A stretch of 64,000 nt of DNA from Thelephora terrestris (GCA_015956445.1 WIUZ02000018.1:434001-498000), one strand, 5' to 3'. Positions 35,249-45,487 are shown, counted from the first letter of the stretch. Made by a program: numbers and translations. The notes: a model not told the origin generated them from the letters alone.

Positions 35249-35321
35249 GTTAGTCTCCCTGCCTCCCTATTAGCTCCCCAACCCTCGCGACTTTCCCCCC
35301 TTCCCTCTAAAGCCATCTACC

Positions 35322-37484
35322 ATGCCAACTGGATATTCCCTCTATGATCTCAACCGCCTTATCGAGCACACTGCGGACTATCGGGATATGAATCGCGAAC
35401 AGCTCCACACCTATTACGAGCGATTCCTCTCCATGAGCGACTATCTTGTTGACAATGACGACCTCTGTGATTCCCGATGTGGCACTTTCTATCTTCAAGG
35501 TTTCCCTCACCCAATCCGGGTAGAGATTTGTCAGAGGCTCTCGAAAACAAGGCCCTATGATAAAGTATATCATCTTGATGATGTTCATGAAGCTGCACTC
35601 TTTATCTTCGCTAGCAGGCCTCGCGACGGTCGCGATCCTCCCGATCATCAGCGCCGTGATAGACAATTCGAGGAATTTCTTGCTATGTTTGCTGAACTCC
35701 TTGCTACCAATGCGCTAAATCCGGTCGCTCATCCCTACTCTCAGCGTCTTCCTTCTCCTACTCCAGGAGGAGTAGTTCAAAATCCCCCCCGGTGGAGCCT
35801 AGCCTGTGTCTTCTGCGATTCGCACGAACATCTTGTTCGCAGTTGTCCAACAGCTGCTCACTACCTTGAGCAGGGATGGATAATCCGCAACAGCTCTGGG
35901 AAACTCGCTTTTCCCACTGGACACTCGATTCCTCGGAGTGTTCCTGGAACAACCTTGCAGGACCTCGTCATCAAGTATTGGGACTCTCGACGTCTTCGCG
36001 ACGAAGAACAGAACCATCGCGACGCTTTTGGGACAGACTCCCCTGCAGGTTCTAACCACAACAGCGGAGTCGACCCTGAGCAGGAGCAGATGGAGTTTTG
36101 GCAAGCTCGTATTGAGGTTCTCACGAAGAGAAGAGAAGAACTGCGCAGGAAAGCTGAGACTAGTCCTCAGATTAGTCCTCCTCGTCATCAGACCCCTCCA
36201 GCATCCCCTCAGCCTCGCGATCCATCCCCTCAGCGTTCTTATCCACCTCCCGAACCTCTCTACCCATCTCCTCAGCATCCCTACCTATCTCCTCAGCCTC
36301 ACAATCTATTCCCTCAGTCTCCCGACCGATCTCCCCAGCATCCCTACTCACCCCCTCAGTCTCCCTGCCCATCTACTCAGTCTCCCTCTCCATTTCAGCT
36401 GGCGCCGACGCAACTCGACGCTGTCTATGCTGATATCCAACGGAGAAGACAAGAACAAGCCTGGGAAGCTGAGCCTGATTCCCAGACCAGTCCTATCCAT
36501 TGCCAAAACCCCCTAGTACCTCCCCAGCCTTCCCACACCTTCGCTCGGCTTCGCGACGTGTCTCCCGAGCTCTCCTATGTTTCCTCTCAGTTCTACACAT
36601 CCCCTCAGCCTGTCTACGCACCTGAGCCTCCCTACACATCGTCCAAGCCTCCCCATGCATCGCTACAGCCTCCCTATCATCGCGATCATTCTTTTGATAG
36701 CGAGGAGCCCATCGTGAACGTTGAGGAAGAAGACGATCTTCTCGATTCCTACCTTTCCACCTTCTTCGGGCCGGAAGACGCTTCTCCCGACATCCCTACA
36801 GTCGCGAGTCGCGACCCTCCCATCCCTACAACTTCGCTTGAGGTTGTCTCCATCCCTCCTCCCTTCTCCTCTCCTTGTTCCGAATCTTCGTCCAACAGCC
36901 TCCCTACTACCTCTTTCGCCTCTCCCTACACTTCCTCTATCTCTTCCCCACTATCATACATGCCTTCTCCTTCGCTATTCAAGTCTCCCTCATTACTTCA
37001 GTCTCCCTTTACACTCGTAGCCTCCCCTTCCCTATCTTCCTCACTCCACAAGCCATTTTCACATTTCCATTACAATTCCCCTTCGCTATTCACTTCCCTT
37101 CATAGTTCTCCTTCCCTATTTCATTCCCTTCAGGATTCGAGTTCGCTACCTCCTTCTGTTTGCGGTTCTCCGCCTCTAGCCCATCCCTGTGATGATTATC
37201 TTTCCCTATCTACTTCCCCCACTTCCCTACACCACGAATCTTCTCCCTACTCTTGTTCTGGTTCTACTCCCCGTTGTTTCCCACACGATTTATCTAGTCC
37301 TCTTCACGATTCATGTTATCCCCCTCCCGATCTATCTCTTTCACTTCCCGACTTTTCTCCCTTTTCTGCTTCTCTTCCTCCGTTATTGTTTTCGAGCAGC
37401 TCTTCATCTATTGCATCTGTTCGTAGTCCTACTCCCCAGTTCCCTATTCCCCCAGCAGACCATCGCGATGTTCCACTCCTCTGA
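35322..37484 (+). CDS. Retrotransposon Gag-like protein, unit 1 (intact, 720 aa)
   Basis: The N-terminal part (MPTGYSLYDLNRLIEH, FYLQGFPHPIRVEICQRL, KVYHLDDVHEAALFIF) resembles the capsid region of Ty3-like Gag proteins. A CCHC zinc knuckle at about residues 166-179, CVFCDSHEHLVRSC, has the exact CX2CX4HX4C spacing. The remaining 500 or so residues are Pro/Ser/Tyr-rich low-complexity sequence, first with SPQ-type repeats, then an acidic patch (VEEEDDLLDSYL) and long Ser/Pro stretches. There is no polymerase domain, so the element depends on enzymes from a relative. The codons reflect a strongly pyrimidine-rich coding strand. Confidence 0.82.
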   Translation: MPTGYSLYDLNRLIEHTADYRDMNREQLHTYYERFLSMSDYLVDNDDLCDSRCGTFYLQGFPHPIRVEICQRLSKTRPYDKVYHLDDVHEAALFIFASRPRDGRDPPDHQRRDRQFEEFLAMFAELLATNALNPVAHPYSQRLPSPTPGGVVQNPPRWSLACVFCDSHEHLVRSCPTAAHYLEQGWIIRNSSGKLAFPTGHSIPRSVPGTTLQDLVIKYWDSRRLRDEEQNHRDAFGTDSPAGSNHNSGVDPEQEQMEFWQARIEVLTKRREELRRKAETSPQISPPRHQTPPASPQPRDPSPQRSYPPPEPLYPSPQHPYLSPQPHNLFPQSPDRSPQHPYSPPQSPCPSTQSPSPFQLAPTQLDAVYADIQRRRQEQAWEAEPDSQTSPIHCQNPLVPPQPSHTFARLRDVSPELSYVSSQFYTSPQPVYAPEPPYTSSKPPHASLQPPYHRDHSFDSEEPIVNVEEEDDLLDSYLSTFFGPEDASPDIPTVASRDPPIPTTSLEVVSIPPPFSSPCSESSSNSLPTTSFASPYTSSISSPLSYMPSPSLFKSPSLLQSPFTLVASPSLSSSLHKPFSHFHYNSPSLFTSLHSSPSLFHSLQDSSSLPPSVCGSPPLAHPCDDYLSLSTSPTSLHHESSPYSCSGSTPRCFPHDLSSPLHDSCYPPPDLSLSLPDFSPFSASLPPLLFSSSSSSIASVRSPTPQFPIPPADHRDVPLL

Positions 37485-37861
37485 TCTCCCTTCTCAGTGG
37501 CAAGTCATCTGGACGTCTCCCTTCCTCTCCCGACCACACCCCTTTGATTCCCGAAGCTTCCCTATGGTTTCCCTCCCATTCACGAGGCTTCCCTACAGCT
37601 GCCCCCTTCATTTATTCACCGCATCTTCACTCATCCCGAAGTTTCCCTACACCCTTCCTCCAATTTTCGACATCTCCCTACCGCTTGCTTTTGGCTCCCG
37701 AGGTCTCCCTTTGCCCATCCTCTCACCCTATATTGCTCCCCTCCATTCCCTTACTCCCATTTTCTTCGGGATCACATTGGGACGAGCCAGTTGGTATCAG
37801 AAGTCCCAAGGAGTCCTCCCTATTCTTTGGACAACCGAGGACGGTTGTATTCTGAAGTCCC

Positions 37862-37868
37862 AAGGAGA
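37862..37868 (+). other. Polypurine tract before LTR 2
   Basis: AAGGAGA directly abuts TGACATG, the LTR start. The same arrangement occurs at 41553-41559. The upstream sequence GAAGTCCCAAGGAG is present twice within about 70 bp in each unit. Confidence 0.6.
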
Positions 37869-38923
37869 TGACATGCCTCCATTCTCTGGAGTACTCGTCG
37901 GCGACATTCCCTACGTCCCTTTCCCTCGGGATGCTTCGCGACGTTTCGCGACGTTTCGCGACGTTTCTATACTCTCTATACCTTCCTACCCCCCCCCCTA
38001 TGCATCCCTATACTTCCCTACATACCCATATATCTCCCTTTACCTCACTACTCCCTTCCCTATACTAACCTACTCGTCCCGATGCTTCGCGACCTTCCCG
38101 ATGTTTTAGTATTCTCCCTATCTCTCGCTACCCCCCCCCCCCCGACCTCCCTATATCCCTCCCAACACTACACCATTCGCGACCCCTCCCTATACCTTCT
38201 CCCGACTTCCCTATACCTTCGCGATATCTCCCTACACCATTCCCCTCGATCTCTCGATCCCTATGCTCGATCATTCCCTTTTGGTTCATTTCTCAACCAC
38301 ATCTCTTTCCTTGGTCGTTCCCTTCGATCCCTCGCCCTCCCTATGTCATAGACTCGTCATTAGGTCTTTTGACATCATTTGGTTCATTCCCTCTTGCTTC
38401 CTACGTTCTCAGAGCCTCCTAGATTAGTATATAAGCCTCTGTATTCGATAGACTCACCAGAGACCAATCCAGGGGACTGATTCCCATGTTTTCCTTTCCC
38501 TATCGTTCTCCTCTCGTCGTCGTCGTCTCCCTATAGTCTCCTGCGTCTTCCCTATCGTTCTCGTCGTCATACCTGCGTCTCTGCGTTCTCGTCGTCGTCT
38601 CTAGCGTCCTGTCGTCATCCCGAAGATCCCGACCTCCCGAAGTTCTCATCGTCGTCCCGAAGTTTTCCCTCGTCGTTTCTTTGTCTGTTTCATTGATTCC
38701 CTTCTGTTATCTTTAGTTATCTTTAATTCCCTCTTGATATCTACTTCTCCTTACACGTCCCGACGTTCCCGACATTCCCGACGTTTCACTACATTTCCCT
38801 ACAGTTCCCTACGTGTCCCTACGGAGCTAGGAGGCATCGTACGACTAAGGACCACCTTCATCGACGTTGACAGGGCACCCCATCTTCTCCCCATCCGACC
38901 TTAGCTCACATAGCCCCTGTTCA
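37869..38923 (+). repeat. LTR 2 (1055 bp)
   Basis: Matches LTR 1 except for a poly-C run of 13 instead of 14. It serves as the 3' LTR of unit 1 and the 5' LTR of unit 2. Confidence 0.88.
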
Positions 38924-39013
38924 CCTGGAACCCACGCCGTGTTAGTCTCCCTGCCTCCCTATTAGCTCCCCAACCCTCGCGACTTTCCCCCCTTCCCTCT
39001 AAAGCCATCTACC

Positions 39014-41175
39014 ATGCCAACTGGATATTCCCTCTATGATCTCAACCGCCTTATCGAGCACACTGCGGACTATCGGGATATGAATCGCGAACAGCTCCAC
39101 ACCTATTACGAGCGATTCCTCTCCATGAGCGACTATCTTGTTGACAATGACGACCTCTGTGATTCCCGATGTGGCACTTTCTATCTTCAAGGTTTCCCTC
39201 ACCCAATCCGGGTAGAGATTTGTCAGAGGCTCTCGAAAACAAGGCCCTATGATAAAGTATATCATCTTGATGATGTTCATGAAGCTGCACTCTTTATCTT
39301 CGCTAGCAGGCCTCGCGACGGTCGCGATCCTCCCGATCATCAGCGCCGTGATAGACAATTCGAGGAATTTCTTGCTATGTTTGCTGAACTCCTTGCTACC
39401 AATGCGCTAAATCCGGTCGCTCATCCCTACTCTCAGCGTCTTCCTTCTCCTACTCCAGGAGGAGTAGTTCAAAATCCCCCCCGGTGGAGCCTAGCCTGTG
39501 TCTTCTGCGATTCGCACGAACATCTTGTTCGCAGTTGTCCAACAGCTGCTCACTACCTTGAGCAGGGATGGATAATCCGCAACAGCTCTGGGAAACTCGC
39601 TTTTCCCACTGGACACTCGATTCCTCGGAGTGTTCCTGGAACAACCTTGCAGGACCTCGTCATCAAGTATTGGGACTCTCGACGTCTTCGCGACGAAGAA
39701 CAGAACCATCGCGACGCTTTTGGGACAGACTCCCCTGCAGGTTCTAACCACAACAGCGGAGTCGACCCTGAGCAGGAGCAGATGGAGTTTTGGCAAGCTC
39801 GTATTGAGGTTCTCACGAAGAGAAGAGAAGAACTGCGCAGGAAAGCTGAGACTAGTCCTCAGATTAGTCCTCCTCGTCATCAGACCCCTCCAGCATCCCC
39901 TCAGCCTCGCGATCCATCCCCTCAGCGTTCTTATCCACCTCCCGAACCTCTCTACCCATCTCCTCAGCATCCCTACCTATCTCCTCAGCCTCACAATCTA
40001 TTCCCTCAGTCTCCCGACCGATCTCCCCAGCATCCCTACTCACCCCCTCAGTCTCCCTGCCCATCTACTCAGTCTCCCTCTCCATTTCAGCTGGCGCCGA
40101 CGCAACTCGACGCTGTCTATGCTGATATCCAACGGAGAAGACAAGAACAAGCCTGGGAAGCTGAGCCTGATTCCCAGACCAGTCCTATCCATTGCCAAAA
40201 CCCCCTAGTACCTCCCCAGCCTTCCCACACCTTCGCTCGGCTTCGCGACGTGTCTCCCGAGCTCTCCTATGTTTCCTCTCAGTTCTACACATCCCTCAGC
40301 CTGTCTACGCACCTGAGCCTCCCTACACATCGTCCAAGCCTCCCCATGCATCGCTACAGCCTCCCTATCATCGCGATCATTCTTTTGATAGCGAGGAGCC
40401 CATCGTGAACGTTGAGGAAGAAGACGATCTTCTCGATTCCTACCTTTCCACCTTCTTCGGGCCGGAAGACGCTTCTCCCGACATCCCTACAGTCGCGAGT
40501 CGCGACCCTCCCATCCCTACAACTTCGCTTGAGGTTGTCTCCATCCCTCCTCCCTTCTCCTCTCCTTGTTCCGAATCTTCGTCCAACAGCCTCCCTACTA
40601 CCTCTTTCGCCTCTCCCTACACTTCCTCTATCTCTTCCCCACTATCATACATGCCTTCTCCTTCGCTATTCAAGTCTCCCTCATTACTTCAGTCTCCCTT
40701 TACACTCGTAGCCTCCCCTTCCCTATCTTCCTCACTCCACAAGCCATTTTCACATTTCCATTACAATTCCCCTTCGCTATTCACTTCCCTTCATAGTTCT
40801 CCTTCCCTATTTCATTCCCTTCAGGATTCGAGTTCGCTACCTCCTTCTGTTTGCGGTTCTCCGCCTCTAGCCCATCCCTGTGATGATTATCTTTCCCTAT
40901 CTACTTCCCCCACTTCCCTACACCACGAATCTTCTCCCTACTCTTGTTCTGGTTCTACTCCCCGTTGTTTCCCACACGATTTATCTAGTCCTCTTCACGA
41001 TTCATGTTATCCCCCTCCCGATCTATCTCTTTCACTTCCCGACTTTTCTCCCTTTTCTGCTTCTCTTCCTCCGTTATTGTTTTCGAGCAGCTCTTCATCT
41101 ATTGCATCTGTTCGTAGTCCTACTCCCCAGTTCCCTATTCCCCCAGCAGACCATCGCGATGTTCCACTCCTCTGA
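39014..41175 (+). pseudogene. Retrotransposon Gag-like protein, unit 2 (single-base frameshift)
   Basis: The nucleotide sequence matches unit 1 up to the stretch TTCTACACAT, after which one C of a short C run is missing near 40292. The frame shifts and ends at 40406-40408, giving 464 residues with the capsid-like region, the CCHC knuckle and the first part of the Pro-rich tail. The original frame then continues open to 41175. Either unit 2 is mutated or the missing base is a sequencing or assembly slip. Confidence 0.82.
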
Positions 41176-41559
41176 TCTCCCTTCTCAGTGGCAAGTCATC
41201 TGGACGTCTCCCTTCCTCTCCCGACCACACCCCTTTGATTCCCGAAGCTTCCCTATGGTTTCCCTCCCATTCACGAGGCTTCCCTACAGCTGCCCCCTTC
41301 ATTTATTCACCGCATCTTCACTCATCCCGAAGTTTCCCTACACCCTTCCTCCAATTTTCGACATCTCCCTACCGCTTGCTTTTGGCTCCCGAGGTCTCCC
41401 TTTGCCCATCCTCTCACCCTATATTGCTCCCCTCCATTCCCTTACTCCCATTTTCTTCGGGATCACATTGGGACGAGCCAGTTGGTATCAGAAGTCCCAA
41501 GGAGTCCTCCCTATTCTTTGGACAACCGAGGACGGTTGTATTCTGAAGTCCCAAGGAGA

Positions 41560-42614
41560 TGACATGCCTCCATTCTCTGGAGTACTCGTCGGCGACATTC
41601 CCTACGTCCCTTTCCCTCGGGATGCTTCGCGACGTTTCGCGACGTTTCGCGACGTTTCTATACTCTCTATACCTTCCTACCCCCCCCCCTATGCATCCCT
41701 ATACTTCCCTACATACCCATATATCTCCCTTTACCTCACTACTCCCTTCCCTATACTAACCTACTCGTCCCGATGCTTCGCGACCTTCCCGATGTTTTAG
41801 TATTCTCCCTATCTCTCGCTACCCCCCCCCCCCCGACCTCCCTATATCCCTCCCAACACTACACCATTCGCGACCCCTCCCTATACCTTCTCCCGACTTC
41901 CCTATACCTTCGCGATATCTCCCTACACCATTCCCCTCGATCTCTCGATCCCTATGCTCGATCATTCCCTTTTGGTTCATTTCTCAACCACATCTCTTTC
42001 CTTGGTCGTTCCCTTCGATCCCTCGCCCTCCCTATGTCATAGACTCGTCATTAGGTCTTTTGACATCATTTGGTTCATTCCCTCTTGCTTCCTACGTTCT
42101 CAGAGCCTCCTAGATTAGTATATAAGCCTCTGTATTCGATAGACTCACCAGAGACCAATCCAGGGGACTGATTCCCATGTTTTCCTTTCCCTATCGTTCT
42201 CCTCTCGTCGTCGTCGTCTCCCTATAGTCTCCTGCGTCTTCCCTATCGTTCTCGTCGTCATACCTGCGTCTCTGCGTTCTCGTCGTCGTCTCTAGCGTCC
42301 TGTCGTCATCCCGAAGATCCCGACCTCCCGAAGTTCTCATCGTCGTCCCGAAGTTTTCCCTCGTCGTTTCTTTGTCTGTTTCATTGATTCCCTTCTGTTA
42401 TCTTTAGTTATCTTTAATTCCCTCTTGATATCTACTTCTCCTTACACGTCCCGACGTTCCCGACATTCCCGACGTTTCACTACATTTCCCTACAGTTCCC
42501 TACGTGTCCCTACGGAGCTAGGAGGCATCGTACGACTAAGGACCACCTTCATCGACGTTGACAGGGCACCCCATCTTCTCCCCATCCGACCTTAGCTCAC
42601 ATAGCCCCTGTTCA
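41560..42614 (+). repeat. LTR 3 (1055 bp)
   Basis: Ends TGTTCA, followed by the target duplication ACGC and the resumed coiled-coil gene. Identical to LTR 2 where compared. Confidence 0.88.
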
Positions 42615-42938
42615 ACGCGTGGAATTTCTACACTTCCCCAAAGGCTACCTCCCAAGCATATCACTCCCGCTGCCGTCAGCACCAAGAGCACGATGGACAG
42701 TCCACCGAAGCGTAAGTGACGTGCCTCTGAAACACCTTGATGAATTCAAGTTGACACATGACCCTTTACAGTATTTCAGGCTGGGGAGTTGGGTAATTAG
42801 GGACCTGGGTAATTAGGTGTAATACGGCATATTGCCTCCATCCCAAGATTATCTACTTTGTACCCTATAAGAACCCATATACATCCCTCCTCTGTTCTTC
42901 GCCGCACTCGTCTCCCTCTTTTTTTTTTTATCTAAGTG

Positions 42939-44980
42939 ATGCCAGGCCCCGGTAGGCCACGTGGTGGAAGAGCAGGCAGCACTGCTGCTCGTTCCACCAG
43001 ACCCCCACCAACCACCCACGGCTCTGATCAACCACTTCTCCCAACCAACTCACGTACCACTCGAGCCGCTGCCGCTGCTCGCAAGAGGCAGGGTGCTGCC
43101 GATGACGAACTTCTCCCCCCAAAACCAGCAAAAAACCCTCGAAAAGTATGTAATTTTTTCCTTTGCGTGCAGGGTGCCTCCCTCACTGCTTTTTACCAGA
43201 ATGCAGAAACTGTCCATACCGCTCCTTTGATCTCTCATACCGCTACTGGCCACAATACCATTAATGCCCCTACCGTCTATTTTGCTTCCGGACCGTCTTC
43301 AGGATACGCTCACCCCACTCATAATAATGTTCATATCAGCTCGTCTAGACTACTGGCGCAACCCGGTTCCCAGCCTTCGCCTCATCTCCAAGCTCCCGGT
43401 CAATATTTGGTCACTTCACACCACCTTCCTGGCACAACCTCAGTGACTCCGCATCACCATGCTGGCCAGCAATGGATATATCCCCAACAATGGCCTGGCT
43501 CGCACTCCGGTACCCAACCCTCGATCCCCTTGCCTCACGGTTCTCACCCTCCGCCATATCAATCTCCGCCACCTGAAGTTGTCGTTGTCGACAACGACTT
43601 CTCCGATGGTGAGGAACACGAAGTGGAGCCTGCAGAGGACTTTGGTGGTGAAGCAGATGAGTCTACTGGTGTTCAGGCAAGCGTAACAATATATAAAATC
43701 GCTCTTCTCACCCCACCTGCAGTTTCTCCCCTCATGGGACGTCCTTCATGAACACTGGCAGAAAAATGGTCCACCTGTGCCTCCTCAAATGGCCTCTCAC
43801 AACGTCCACCTGAAGCCTGCCGAACCGGCCCGATTCCATCAACCTGCCCAGCCCGCCCCTCCAGCCCTGCTACCACCTCCTTCCCGGCCCTCCCCTGTCT
43901 CGCAAGTGCCTGCCCCACCCATCGCTCCCACAGTCGTTGAAGATCTTGATGAACACACGAACCCCTACACCCTCCCAGCACTCAATCCCGATGATCCACC
44001 CCCTGCACGGAGCTGGTACCCCAAGCCCTGGCAGCAACTCATTGATCACGCGCAGAGTTACATCCTCAACTACATGGCCTTTTTCGACCCCTTCCCCAAT
44101 GGCATCATCAGTCAAATCAGAGCCCGTGAAGATATGGCGGCTGCGTTCAGGACATTTCCCATGATCTCTGAATACTCCCTCGACGTGAGATCTTGTAAGT
44201 AAAGCTGCTCACTTGTCGCCACTTGAACTGACTCTTACCTCCCCTGCACTCTAGTTGAGGAGCATCGCCAGAACCTCGGGACCCTTGTAGGTTTCCTCTC
44301 ATCAATTTTAATCGACGTACTGACTGCTCTCTTCAGGCTATGAAGGGTGCACGTAGCCACCGTGGAAGGTTCAAAACAGCAGTCTTGAAGGCCCTATATG
44401 AAACGAAGGAGTTTGGAATCACCCCCAAGACCTCTGCCACGAGCGTTGCTAGTCGAGTGGAAGCACTTTTGCGTCACGACCGCTTCCTCGATGCCACCAT
44501 TCCTGTGAGTGCATCCCATCATCGCTTTAACAAACTAACCAATCACATTCATAGAGTGCCTCCTTACGTGTACCTGGCAGTTCAATGTACAAGTCGCCCA
44601 TATTGAAGAAAGCAGTTCAGATCCTCTACACGACTGAACCATGGTACACCGCCATCTCACAGCCATGGTTTACGGACATTGAAGACTCCGAACAATCATT
44701 CAAGATGTCCCCTCCAGCCGGGTTTGTTGCGTTTGCTGCGTGTGCAGTAAGTGGGCCTAATTTCCTGATGTGCCTTACTGATCTCTGGTATTTTTAGTTC
44801 CACAATGTCCTCGATTCACTTGCTTCTGGCACGGAAGAAACTGTCCAGTTCAGAGAAGACACATACTCGCCCATCTACGAACGTCTTCTCGAGTCGGTCA
44901 AAGCTGACATGGATGATTTCCACACAGGGTTGGTCGTCTCTGCCAACATTCAAGCCTTCATTGTGGAGATCACCATCTGA
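42939..44980 (+). CDS. DUF6532-like protein carried by the transposon
   Basis: The ATG at 42939 gives MPGPGRPRGGRAGS. The N-terminal half is low-complexity (Pro, His, Gln, Ser) with basic runs, then an acidic stretch (DNDFSDGEEHEVEPAEDF). The C-terminal half resembles the basidiomycete DUF6532 family: WQQLIDHAQSYILNYMAF, FPNGIISQIRAREDMAAAF, ARSHRGRFKTAVLKAL, MYKSPILKKAVQILY, FVAFAACAFHNVLDSL and EDTYSPIYERLLESVKAD. About seven exons with GT-AG introns, except the intron at about 43677-43722, which starts GC and ends CAG; using it gives VQ-FLPSWDVLHEHWQ. The function is unknown. Its place inside the terminal repeats suggests it is a transposon accessory protein or captured cargo. Confidence 0.7.
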
Positions 44981-45244
44981 CCCCTCCTGCCCCTGGGCAA
45001 TCCATCTCGTGTTTCGCTCTCTGTGTCCCCCGTCTTGTTTTCGCTGTGCCCTGAGGGCCCCTTTACCCACGAGTAGTACCATTTTACCGAGGTACCACCC
45101 GTCGCCTTTATTGTTGATCAATACATTGGTTTCCCGTTCTCCCTACGCTCTACCCTACTGAGTTCAGAACTGAGCACTAGTACTGATTTCCGTGGGAAGG
45201 AACCCATGGACTCCACCCCATCAAATCTCGCATACCATCCACAT

Positions 45245-45360
45245 CGCGTACCACCGACCACCGCGTGTCTCCAAGTTCACCATCGCGTACCACCAAAACA
45301 TCGCGTACCACAATAAATCATCATAAGTCATCGCGTACCAACTTTAGCCGCCGCGTACCA
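45245..45360 (+). repeat. Subterminal CGCGTACCA repeats, right end
   Basis: Five copies of CGCGTACCA at about 45245, 45284, 45302, 45332 and 45352. A CGCGTAC unit also occurs near the left end (about 30441). They are likely binding sites for the Plavaka-type transposase, by analogy. Confidence 0.55.
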
Positions 45361-45439
45361 TGAAGGTACCCGAATGGTGCTATCTAAGTCGGGTACCCCC
45401 GGGTACCGTCGCGTGCAGGCGGTCGATTTTGCTGATGTT

Positions 45440-45487
45440 GAGAAGACTATTGAAGCAGTTCCATTAGAGGGGTCCTTGCGTACTTGA
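45440..45487 (+). pseudogene. TM-6, displaced 3' end
   Basis: The last 48 bp of the TM-6 tail exon (EKTIEAVPLEGSLRT, then TGA at 45485-45487) directly follow the transposon. Homologous to the tails of TM-1 to TM-3 (for example ESTIEEVQFEGSS). Confidence 0.85.

Larger units (their letters stand above)
34176..42614 (+). mobile_element. Gag-only LTR retrotransposon in tandem form (LTR-internal-LTR-internal-LTR)
   Basis: Three direct LTRs of 1055-1056 bp enclose two internal regions (35232-37868, 2637 bp; 38924-41559, 2636 bp). The LTRs begin TGACATG and end TGTTCA. The 4 bp target duplication ACGC lies at 34172-34175 and 42615-42618. Differences between the units are minimal: one C in a poly-C run (14, 13, 13) and one internal C deletion. 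Each internal region codes for a Gag-like protein only; no protease, reverse transcriptase, RNase H or integrase motif was seen. A polypurine tract AAGGAGA precedes each following LTR. The form suggests LTR-mediated unequal exchange of one recent insertion, or an assembly duplication. Confidence 0.88.
33822..42719 (+). pseudogene. Small coiled-coil gene of the transposon, split by the LTR array
   Basis: Exon 1 (33822-33887) encodes MSQLIESEPLTHYTELMNE. An intron (GTAAAG...GGTAG) leads to exon 2 with RAARDTYMQDRTRAENQLL and RQLRLADEKLTSLEDLI, an amphipathic coiled coil. At 34175 the LTR array begins. After 42618 the same frame continues (RGISTLPQRLPPKHITPA) to a Lys/Pro-rich end SPPKRK with TGA at 42717-42719. 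The frame is kept only if one copy of the 4 bp duplication ACGC is removed. The basic end could be a nuclear localisation signal. No known family was recognised. It probably serves the transposon, since it shares a bidirectional promoter with the transposase. Confidence 0.7.
30356..45437. mobile_element. Composite Plavaka-type DNA transposon (15.1 kb, about 6.6 kb without the nested element)
   Basis: The 14 bp terminal inverted repeats are CATCAGCAAAATCG (30356-30369) and its complement (45424-45437). The target duplication TT lies at 30354-30355 and 45438-45439. Removing the element joins TM-6 at GTGGTT-GAGAAG, which aligns without gaps to the TM-2 tail. Contents: a minus-strand transposase (30709-33763), a divergent coiled-coil gene (33822-42719) and a DUF6532-like gene (42939-44980). 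Subterminal GGGTACC and CGCGTACCA repeats lie at the ends. An LTR retrotransposon array of 8439 bp is nested inside. Membership in the CMC/CACTA-like Plavaka group rests on the transposase; the 2 bp TSD agrees with that superfamily. Confidence 0.85.

Noticed and set aside
37791-37801. TTGGTATCAGA, like the classical initiator-Met tRNA primer site
   Set aside because: It lies about 70 bp before the 3' LTR on the coding strand, the wrong place for a primer site; the sequence just after the 5' LTR is different. Treated as chance.
37189-38109. 306-codon frame crossing from the internal region into LTR 2 (repeated at 40880-41800)
   Set aside because: Out-of-frame shadow of the gag tail in pyrimidine-rich DNA; it runs across the LTR border.
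34176-42614. CCCTA-rich sequence as possible internal telomeric repeat
   Set aside because: The words are irregularly spaced, mixed with CCCGA, and sit in an LTR element and an open gag frame; there is no regular CCCTAA array.
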